DNA from: Fervidifonticultor_A tertius
Lineage (GTDB): Bacteria; Sysuimicrobiota; Sysuimicrobiia; Sysuimicrobiales; Humicultoraceae
Direction of reading: 5' to 3'
DNA length: 12,392 nucleotides
Assembly: GCA_031459235.1 (NCBI GenBank)
Contig: JAVKIY010000076.1
Location: 1 to 12,392, forward strand
Below the pieces are notes generated by a model that made no database searches, was not told the origin of the DNA, and saw only the letters and a program-made list of their open reading frames with translations. The number at the start of each line of letters is the position of its first letter. The first letter of the stretch is position 1. Position numbers and translations under genes: made by a program. Positions 6,972 through 12,392 of the stretch are shown one piece after another.

Positions 6972-7504
6972 TGGCTGGAGTGTCACTGCATTATGAAAAG
7001 ACCAATAAATTGGAAGCCGCCGTTCAAGAGTCGATCGAGCCCCGCGGGGAAGTCCACGTCTCGCCGCACATCACCGAGGGACCTGAGTGGGACGAGGCCC
7101 GGCGCGAGGGCTGCGAGTCGCCTCAGGAGCCGCGCCTCCTGCAGGCCATGAGGGCGGCGAGGCTCCCAGAGCCGAAGAAGCAGTACGTGGTGGAGGACGA
7201 GCGAGGAATCCCGTTTGTCCGCGCCGACTTCGCTTACCCCAACAGAGGGCAGGGAACAAGATCTCGATGGCGAGCGCCTCATGACGGCTGTTCCCGTGAA
7301 GGCTGTGGTGCCCTCGAGGAGTCGCTCAGAAGAAGCGGTCACAATCTGGCCTCTCACGCACCGCCGGGGTTGCCCTCGAGGCTCGTGCGGGTGTTGGGCT
7401 GTGACCACCGCTGCCCCTCCGTCCTGCATGTAGACCTCGTCGGTTCTGCAGGAGAGGCGCGATGGGTGTTCAGGTGGGGCGCGAGGAGCTGCTACGCCGG
7501 GTGA
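6971..7504 (+). pseudogene. Degraded gene, middle resembles DUF559-like endonuclease-fold proteins
   Basis: The frame from ATG 6971 gives 177 residues. Only residues about 49-90 look like a real domain: EPRLLQAMRAARLPEPKKQY followed by VVEDERGIPFVRADFAYP. This matches the start of the PD-(D/E)XK-like domain of DUF559/AbiEi-associated proteins, where 'RAGLPEPxxQYxVxDxxGxxVARxDFAYP' is usual. The expected next segment (acidic residue, then a Val/Leu-Asp-Gly) does not continue in this frame. An LDGER appears in the +1 frame at 7263-7277, so a frameshift between about 7240 and 7262 is likely. The remaining 3' part (Cys/Arg-rich) looks non-functional. The first 60 bases are AT-richer than anything in the flanking operons. 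A nuclease origin is an inference from a short motif. Confidence 0.4.
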
Positions 7505-7574
7505 CGCCACGGACCCTACACGGCGAAGTGGGCACCGGTCGCCGTGTTGGGCGCGAGGCGTTGTGATCCCGTAT
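7505..7574. other. Convergent intergenic spacer
   Basis: This is the space between the degraded + strand gene and the stop of the - strand cupin gene. It holds no gene. Its only visible structure is the hairpin annotated at 7518-7547, and there is no T-run on either strand next to it. Confidence 0.5.
7518..7547. terminator. Perfect 9-bp-stem hairpin between convergent transcripts
   Basis: ACACGGCGA (7518-7526) and TCGCCGTGT (7539-7547) pair perfectly across a 12-base loop. On the - strand the stem begins 27 bases after the cupin stop, a suitable place to end the transporter operon, and it would also face + strand readthrough. There is no poly-U tract on either side, so this is not a classical intrinsic terminator. 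It could act as a bidirectional hairpin or a 3'-end stabiliser. Confidence 0.35.
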
Positions 7575-8021
7575 CTACCCTCTCGCCCTCAACGGATAGT
7601 CCACGATCCGGTCCCACTCGTCCGGCGCCGACCGCGCCACGAACGCCACCAGCGGCTGCTCGCCGATGTTGTAGACCTCGTGTGGCACGCCCGGCTTGAT
7701 GTAGATGAAGTCCCCGGCCTCGTTGACCACCGACTTCGCCAGCCCCTCGCCGTAGTCGTGCCGTACTTTGCCCTGCACGATGAACAGCATCACCTCGAAC
7801 CCGTCGTGGATGTGCGCGTAGGCTACGCCGCCGGGCGGCACGGTCGCTATGTTGATGGACAGGTGCGCCGAGCCGACGTTCTTCGCCGACATCCCCTGCA
7901 GGTAGGTGATGTTGTTCCAGTGGCGCGGGCCCCCGCCGCCCCGGATGACCGTGATGCCGTCCAGGTCCTCGACGGCGCCGGGGTCGATGCCGCCGCCGGT
8001 CCGTCCCTCACCCGCCAACAC
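7575..8021 (-). CDS. Single-domain cupin protein
   Basis: A 148-residue small beta-barrel protein with both cupin motifs intact. Motif 1 is GGVAYAHIHDGFEVMLFIVQG (64-84), with metal-ligand candidates His70, His72 and Glu76. Motif 2 is GDFIYIKPGVPHEVYN (103-118), with His114. A His-His-Glu-His metal site is therefore complete. The GTG start at 8021 is supported by an AGGAGGGA ribosome binding site five bases upstream, and it overlaps the end of livF by 14 bp, so this is the last gene of the transporter operon. Single-domain cupins range from dioxygenases and isomerases to ligand sensors. The company of a Liv-type transporter suggests it acts on, or binds, the imported compound or a derivative, which is an inference. 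Confidence 0.92.
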   Translation of the reverse strand: MLAGEGRTGGGIDPGAVEDLDGITVIRGGGGPRHWNNITYLQGMSAKNVGSAHLSINIATVPPGGVAYAHIHDGFEVMLFIVQGKVRHDYGEGLAKSVVNEAGDFIYIKPGVPHEVYNIGEQPLVAFVARSAPDEWDRIVDYPLRARG

Positions 8022-8727
8022 GCCGGTCCCTCCTCACGCCCAGATACGTCTGGAGCACATCCGGGTGGTTCGCGAGCTCGGCCGCCGTTCCCTGATACCG
8101 GATGCGGCCGACCTCCATCAGCGCCACCTCGTCGGCCGCGCGCAACGCCGCCTCGATGCGCTGCTCCACCAGCAGGACGCCGACCCCGCGCGCCCGGAGC
8201 TGCCCGATCACGCCGAGCAGCGCCTCGACCAGCAGGGGCATGAGCCCCTCCAGCGGTTCGTCCATCAGCAGGTAGCGCGGGTCGGCGGCCAGCGCCCGCG
8301 CGGTGGCGACCATCTGCTGCTCGCCGCCGCTGAGCGTGCCGGCGCGCTGGCGCAGCCGCTCGCGCAGCGCCGGGAAGAGCTCGAAAATCTCCTCCAGCCG
8401 CCGCCGATCGCCGTCGCGCACGAGCAGGCCCATCCGCAGGTTCTCCTCCACCGTGAGGAAGGGGAACAGCCCGCGGCCCTGCGGCACGTACGCGACGCCC
8501 AGCCGAGGAATCTCGTAGGGGCGCAGCGCCCCCAGGTCGCGGCCGTCGAGCACGATGCGGCCGGCGCGCGGCCGCAGCAGGCCCATGATGGCGCGCAGCG
8601 TCGTGGTCTTGCCGGCGCCGTTGCGGCCGAGCAGCCCGAGCACCTGGCCGGGGGCCAGGCGCAGCGAGACCCCGCGCAGCACCAGGGCCTCGCCGTACGC
8701 GCACTCCAACCCCTCGACGGTCAGCAT
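8008..8727 (-). CDS. livF: LivF-type ABC transporter ATP-binding protein
   Basis: A 239-residue cytoplasmic ATPase of the HAAT (branched-chain amino acid/amide) uptake family. It has Walker A GRNGAGKT (34-41), the signature LSGGEQQ (132-138), Walker B YLLMDEP (152-158) and LVEQ where other ABC proteins have the H-loop His; Gln at this place is normal for LivF. The short length and the YLG ending also fit LivF. The ATG at 8727 overlaps the livG stop as TGATG; a GTG one codon earlier (8730) is also possible. It should pair with the adjacent LivG as the ATPase heterodimer beneath LivH/LivM. The transported substrate is not predictable from the ATPase. Confidence 0.95.
   Translation of the reverse strand: MLTVEGLECAYGEALVLRGVSLRLAPGQVLGLLGRNGAGKTTTLRAIMGLLRPRAGRIVLDGRDLGALRPYEIPRLGVAYVPQGRGLFPFLTVEENLRMGLLVRDGDRRRLEEIFELFPALRERLRQRAGTLSGGEQQMVATARALAADPRYLLMDEPLEGLMPLLVEALLGVIGQLRARGVGVLLVEQRIEAALRAADEVALMEVGRIRYQGTAAELANHPDVLQTYLGVRRDRRVGG
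8027..8034 (-). promoter_or_regulatory. Ribosome binding site fixing the GTG start of the cupin gene
   Basis: AGGAGGGA on the - strand ends five bases before the GTG at 8021. It is inside the 3' end of livF. It decides the cupin start and gives that gene its own strong initiation site within the operon. Confidence 0.75.
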
Positions 8728-9470
8728 CACTGTCCCAGGTAGACGCGCTGCACGTCCGGGTTCGCCTCGATCTCCGCCGGCGTGCCCTCGGCCAGGACGC
8801 GGCCGGCATCCATCACCGTGACGCGTCGGGCCACCTCGAGCACGACCTGCATGTTGTGCTCGATGAGCACGATCGTCACCTCCGAGGCGATCCGCCGGAT
8901 CAGGTCAAGCAGCCGGGCGATCTCGTCGGGCGCCAGCCCCTGCGTGGGCTCGTCCAGGATGAGCACCTCCGGCTCGAGCGCGAGCGCCATCGCGATGTCG
9001 AGCAGGCGCTGGTGACCGTAGGGGAGCGCGCCGGCGGGCTGCGCGGCGACATCCTGGAGCCCGATGCGCCCCAGCGCCGCCTCCACCCCGCGGGCCACCG
9101 CGCGCGGGTCGAGCGCGAGCCGGTCGAGCGCGGTGCGCATCAGCCGCCGCTGCACCGGCAGCGCCAGGTTGTCGAAGACCGGCAGCGCCCGGTAGATGCT
9201 CATGATCTGGAAGGTGTAGACGATGCCGAGCATCACGCGGTCGTGCGCCGGCAGCCGGGTGATGTCCCGGCCCCGGAACAGCACGCGGCCGGCGGTGGGC
9301 GCCACGCGGCCGCTGATCATGCCGACGAGCGTCGTTTTGCCGGCGCCGTTGGGGCCGATGATGGCGCGGATCTCGCCCGGCGCGAGCTCCAGGTCCACGC
9401 CCCGGACGGCCTGGAGCCCGCCGAAGGCACGCCGCAGCCCCTCGGTGCGCAGCAGCGTTACGGCAGCCAC
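8727..9470 (-). CDS. livG: LivG-type ABC transporter ATP-binding protein
   Basis: A 247-residue ATPase partner of LivF. It shows Walker A GPNGAGKT (39-46), Q-loop TFQ (86-88), the LivG-style signature LPYGHQR (149-155), Walker B ILDEP (171-175) and H-loop His205 in LIEHNM. This signature with Tyr-Gly in place of Ser-Gly is usual for LivG. The open frame runs much further upstream, but that part lies over livM and is a shadow. I chose GTG 9470, which overlaps the livM stop by 13 bp and gives family length; GTGs at 9476 and 9479 are alternatives. The stop overlaps the livF start, indicating coupled translation. Confidence 0.94.
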   Translation of the reverse strand: MAAVTLLRTEGLRRAFGGLQAVRGVDLELAPGEIRAIIGPNGAGKTTLVGMISGRVAPTAGRVLFRGRDITRLPAHDRVMLGIVYTFQIMSIYRALPVFDNLALPVQRRLMRTALDRLALDPRAVARGVEAALGRIGLQDVAAQPAGALPYGHQRLLDIAMALALEPEVLILDEPTQGLAPDEIARLLDLIRRIASEVTIVLIEHNMQVVLEVARRVTVMDAGRVLAEGTPAEIEANPDVQRVYLGQ

Positions 9471-10417
9471 GGCCACCACCGGCGCCGGACCCCGCCCATG
9501 ACCCCGGCGGGCAGGCGCATGATCAGGAGCACCAGCACGGCGCCCACGACCAGGAGGTAGCTGGTGGTGATGCCGCTGGCCACGTCCACCACGTAGGTCA
9601 TGATGCCGGTGCCGACGAGCGGCCCGAGCGTGGTCCCCACGCCGCCCAGCAGCGTCCACAGCAACGGGTAGATCGAGTAGAGGATCGAGGCGAACGTCGC
9701 GCCCACGTACGAGAACAGCAGGGCGTAGGCCGCGCCGGCGAGCGCCGCGATGCCGCCGGCGGTCACGAACGCCAGCCATTTATAGGCGAAGGTGTTGTAG
9801 CCGAGCATCCGCGTGCGCTCCTCGTTCTCGCGGATGGCCACGAGCGCGCGGCCGGCCGGGGAGCGCACCAGGCCGAGCGTGACGAGCAGGGCGGCGGCGA
9901 GCACGCCCCAGGCCACGTTGTACTTCACCGCGGGGCTGGCCGCGGTCAGCTCCAGGCCGAACAGGTGGACGGGCGGCAGGCGGCCGGTGAGCACCAGCCC
10001 CTGGTCGCCGCCGGTGATCGGGTTGAAGTAGAGCGCGGTCAGGAAGACGACTTGCGCGAACATCATGGTCACGATGAGGAAGGCCACGCCCGAAGTTCGC
10101 AGCACCAGCGCTCCGACCAGCGCGGCCAGCGCGACGCCGGCGAGCACCCCCAGCGCCATCGCCGGGCCGGCGCCGAGGCCGGCGTAGTAGACCGGCAGCC
10201 CGGCGCCGTAGACCCCGGCGGCGAAGAACATCGCATGGCCCAGGCTCATCAGCCCGGTGTAGCCGAGCAGCAGGTTGTAACCGACCGCGAACGCGGCCAG
10301 CACCATGATGCGGGCCACCATCGTGTGGTGGAACGGCGGCAGCACGGCCTGGAGCGCGAGCAGCCCGGCCAGCACGGCCACGTGCAGCCAGGCCGCGCGG
10401 CGGTCGCGCGCGGTCAC
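9458..10417 (-). CDS. livM: LivM-type ABC transporter permease
   Basis: A 319-residue inner-membrane permease with about eight hydrophobic segments, the first near 12-27. The LivM hallmark GYTGLMSLGHAMFF is at 52-65. The cytoplasmic coupling loop GRALVAIRENEERTRMLGY is at 189-207, and LLGGVGTTLGPLVG is at 256-269. The GTG start overlaps the livH stop as GTGA (10417-10414). The open frame upstream of this start overlies livH and is not used. It forms the translocation pathway with LivH. The C-terminal WWPWLP tail after the last helix is unusual but short. Confidence 0.94.
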   Translation of the reverse strand: MTARDRRAAWLHVAVLAGLLALQAVLPPFHHTMVARIMVLAAFAVGYNLLLGYTGLMSLGHAMFFAAGVYGAGLPVYYAGLGAGPAMALGVLAGVALAALVGALVLRTSGVAFLIVTMMFAQVVFLTALYFNPITGGDQGLVLTGRLPPVHLFGLELTAASPAVKYNVAWGVLAAALLVTLGLVRSPAGRALVAIRENEERTRMLGYNTFAYKWLAFVTAGGIAALAGAAYALLFSYVGATFASILYSIYPLLWTLLGGVGTTLGPLVGTGIMTYVVDVASGITTSYLLVVGAVLVLLIMRLPAGVMGGVRRRWWPWLP

Positions 10418-11280
10418 GTCGCGCCCTCGCCGAACAACCCGCCGGATCGCCCCACCAGCACGAGCGCGACCAGGGCCGAGGCGACGATCTTTGCCAGGGT
10501 GGGCGAGAAGAACACCGAGACCACGCCGTCCACGAGCCCGATGAGCAGGGCCGCGGCCAGCGTGCCGCGCAGGCTGCCGAGCCCGCCGATGATGACCGCC
10601 ATGAACGAGAGCAGCAGCGCGTCCAGGCCCATCAGGTAGTGCGCCTGCTGGATGGGGACGACCAGCGCGCCGGCCACAGCCGTGAGCATCGCGCCGAGCG
10701 CGAAGCTGGCCGCGTAGACGCGCTCGGTCGGCACGCCGAACGCCCGCGCGACGTCCGGGTCCTGCTGGGTCGCGCGCATGTAGAGGCCCAGGCGTGTGCG
10801 CGAGATGAGCAGCCAGGTGGCGCCGAGCAGCAGGGCCGCGAGAATGGCCACCACTAGCTTGTACCCGGAATAGCCGAACCAGGGGAACTCGACCCGGAAG
10901 TAGACCGGGGCGTCCACCGGCCGCGCGTACGGGCCGTAGACCATGAGCACGAGCTGCTGGAGGATGTAGAGCAGCCCGATCGTCGCCACGATGGTAGCCT
11001 CGGGCGCGTAGCGAATCGGCCGCAGGATCAGCCGGTCGGCGGCCAGCGCGATCGCGCCCACCGCGAGCGGCGCCGCGAGGAGCGCCAGCCCGAAACTGCC
11101 CAGCGCGGCCGAGAAGAACCACGCGATGACCGCGCCCAGCATGAAGAACTCGCCATGCGCGACGTTGACGATGCGCATGACCCCGAAGACCAGCGACAGC
11201 CCCAGCGCCGTGAGCGCCAGCACCAGCCCGGAGACCAAGCCTTCCAGGAGCGCCAGGAAGAGGTGCCCGGAGGCGATCAC
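10414..11280 (-). CDS. livH: LivH-type ABC transporter permease
   Basis: A 288-residue inner-membrane permease of typical LivH length and hydrophobicity. Family marks are VFGVMRIVNVAHGEFFMLGA (31-50), the coupling loop RTRLGLYMRATQQDPDVARA (161-180) and IGGLGSLRGTLAA (231-243). The GTG start overlaps the stop of the preceding unknown gene as GTGA (11280-11277), so translation of the permease is likely coupled to that gene. Together with LivM, LivG and LivF this gives a full transporter core. No substrate-binding protein (LivK) is encoded in the window; it may be upstream or elsewhere. Confidence 0.95.
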   Translation of the reverse strand: MIASGHLFLALLEGLVSGLVLALTALGLSLVFGVMRIVNVAHGEFFMLGAVIAWFFSAALGSFGLALLAAPLAVGAIALAADRLILRPIRYAPEATIVATIGLLYILQQLVLMVYGPYARPVDAPVYFRVEFPWFGYSGYKLVVAILAALLLGATWLLISRTRLGLYMRATQQDPDVARAFGVPTERVYAASFALGAMLTAVAGALVVPIQQAHYLMGLDALLLSFMAVIIGGLGSLRGTLAAALLIGLVDGVVSVFFSPTLAKIVASALVALVLVGRSGGLFGEGAT

Positions 11281-12005
11281 GGGCGGCCCTCGGCCGTCAG
11301 CCCGCGCAGGCGCGCCGCCGCCCACCACGCGGCCACGGCCGCCGCCACAGCCGCGCCGCCGGCCGCGGCGTAGGGCCACCAGGGTTGTGGCTGGTGGAAC
11401 CGCCCGGCGGGCGACGCCGCCACGAAGACGCCCAGGGCTACGGGCTCCGCGAACAGCTTCTGCACGACCGGGAAGACGGTCGTCGGCAGCGGCGTCCAGA
11501 CGCCGCCGGCGAGCGTCATCACCTCCTCGGCGTGCACGGGATACGACAGTACCAGCGTGAGCCGACGCGCCGGTGCGGCCGGCAGGCCCGACGGGTCGTA
11601 GCGCGCCTCCACGCGGTACGCGTTGCCATCGAAGACCACTCCCGGCGGGGGCGGCGGCACGCTGCGCAGGTGGAGCGGGGCGATCGTGACCACGACCGAC
11701 GCGCCACCCGGCTGGCCCGGGAAGCCGCCGCGCGGGACAACCACGACCGCCTGCCCGTCGCCGGTGGGCACGGATCCGGGCGCCGCCCCGCCGGCCTCCA
11801 GCGGGAGCGAGGCCACCCCGGACAGCGCGGGCTGGCCGAACGGGAACGGCAGCCACGGATGGCGCGCGCGCCGATAGGGTTCACCTGGGAGCAACCCGTC
11901 GAGCAGGATCGCCGGCCCTGGCGGGGCCGACAGCCAGATCACTACGTACACCAGTGCGACGACCGCGCCCCAGAGCAGCCACCGACCTCCGGCGCGGCGC
12001 GGCAT
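11277..12005 (-). CDS. Unrecognised membrane-anchored protein with an exported beta-rich domain
   Basis: A 242-residue protein I cannot assign to a family. It has an N-terminal hydrophobic segment after a basic start (about 9-26), a middle domain of about 180 residues rich in Pro, Gly and Val, and a second hydrophobic segment (about 210-231) followed by a short basic tail. By the positive-inside rule the middle domain is probably outside the cytoplasm. Alternating hydrophobic stretches such as GQAVVVVPRGGF (84-95) and RRLTLVLSYPV (147-157) look like beta strands and loosely recall ZU5-like sandwich domains. There are no cysteines. It starts 3 bp after the protease stop and overlaps livH (GTGA). 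It sits where a LivK gene might be expected but does not resemble LivK. Confidence 0.8.
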   Translation of the reverse strand: MPRRAGGRWLLWGAVVALVYVVIWLSAPPGPAILLDGLLPGEPYRRARHPWLPFPFGQPALSGVASLPLEAGGAAPGSVPTGDGQAVVVVPRGGFPGQPGGASVVVTIAPLHLRSVPPPPPGVVFDGNAYRVEARYDPSGLPAAPARRLTLVLSYPVHAEEVMTLAGGVWTPLPTTVFPVVQKLFAEPVALGVFVAASPAGRFHQPQPWWPYAAAGGAAVAAAVAAWWAAARLRGLTAEGRP

Positions 12006-12008
12006 GGC

Positions 12009-12392
12009 TCAGGCGATCACCTGGAGCAGGTTGGCCGCAACGTGCGTCGCCGCTGGCGCCGTCCAGGTGCCGGAGGCCCAGCGCTGCCATCCGAACAGCA
12101 CGCCGGCCGCCAGGTCCACCGGCAGCGCGGCCGGGCCCCACGCCGGCACGTGCACGGCCGCGAACGCGATGGCGGCGAGGCCGATTGCGGCGATCGGCCC
12201 CAGTGGCTCCAGCCAGCCGTAGAGCAGGCGGCGGAAGAACACCTCCTCGGCGACCGCGGCGACCAGCGCAGCGGCCACCGCGGCCGCGGCGTATGACCCC
12301 GCCGGCGGCCCGGCCGCGTGCCGGGCCGCCGCCATCGCGACCAGTCCGACCCCGGTCGCCGCCAGCCACGTCCCCGGCGGGCGCGCGCCCCG
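12009..12392 (-). CDS. CPBP-family intramembrane metalloprotease, 5' end outside window
   Basis: The visible 127 residues are very hydrophobic and carry the three CPBP (Abi) motifs in order: EEVFFR (Glu49, Glu50, Arg54 of the visible part), FAAVH (His81) and HVAAN (His117, Asn121). These form the glutamate/histidine metal site of this membrane-embedded protease family (CAAX prenyl protease-like in eukaryotes; bacteriocin immunity or regulated proteolysis in bacteria). The frame stays open to the window edge, and family members are usually about 200-280 residues, so the N-terminal helices are missing here. An internal ATG at 12335 is unlikely to be the true start. Only three bases separate its stop from the next gene, so it belongs to the transporter operon. 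Confidence 0.9.
   Translation of the reverse strand, partial: RGARPPGTWLAATGVGLVAMAAARHAAGPPAGSYAAAAVAAALVAAVAEEVFFRRLLYGWLEPLGPIAAIGLAAIAFAAVHVPAWGPAALPVDLAAGVLFGWQRWASGTWTAPAATHVAANLLQVIA

Noticed and set aside
7906..8742. 278-codon + strand frame over livF
   Set aside because: It is antisense to a clear ABC ATPase with intact Walker and signature motifs, and the product has no recognisable domain.
11385..12296. 303-codon + strand frame over the unknown membrane protein and protease
   Set aside because: The Arg/His-rich product has no domain. The - strand frames have membrane segments, CPBP motifs and operon-like junctions.
1..12392. tRNA, rRNA, CRISPR array, IS element ends or attachment sites
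   Set aside because: I saw no cloverleaf-like sequence, spaced direct repeats, transposase motifs or terminal inverted repeats on either strand. Weak ones could be missed by eye.

Overview
The window is high-GC bacterial DNA with two convergent gene blocks and a damaged, compositionally different stretch between them. Third codon positions in the clear genes are almost all G or C. An atypical short-chain dehydrogenase, tandem molybdenum hydroxylase large subunits and a LivHMGF-type transporter operon together suggest a metabolically versatile soil or sediment bacterium of a high-GC lineage. Candidatus Rokubacteria/Methylomirabilota, Chloroflexi, Actinobacteria and high-GC Proteobacteria all fit. 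No marker gene is present, so this placement is a weak inference.

Left block, + strand (1-5624): the tail of an upstream gene, an SDR-family protein whose catalytic tetrad positions are all substituted, and two consecutive xanthine dehydrogenase/CoxL-type molybdopterin-binding subunits that overlap by 19 bp. The iron-sulfur and FAD subunits these enzymes normally need are not in the window. The block reads as part of an oxidative catabolic operon that starts upstream.

Middle stretch (about 5600-7575): base composition drops and the genes look accessory or broken. It holds a small frameshifted gene, an HTH-nucleotidyltransferase (MNT-type) gene preceded by three copies of an 8-bp half-site, a possible stump of an overlapping partner gene, a well-formed reading frame cut by one amber codon, and a degraded gene whose middle resembles DUF559-like endonuclease proteins. 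I read it as a decaying defence or toxin-antitoxin type island.

Right block, - strand (12392 down to 7575): a head-to-tail, mostly overlapping operon. In transcription order it holds a CPBP intramembrane protease (5' end outside the window), an unrecognised two-TM protein with an exported beta-rich domain, LivH, LivM, LivG, LivF and a single-domain cupin. The substrate-binding protein LivK is absent from the window. Stop/start overlaps (GTGA, TGATG, 14 bp) point to one polycistronic message. The transporter probably imports an amino acid or another small carboxylate or amide, but the substrate cannot be read from the sequence. The two operons converge on the middle stretch, and a 9-bp-stem hairpin lies just past the cupin stop.
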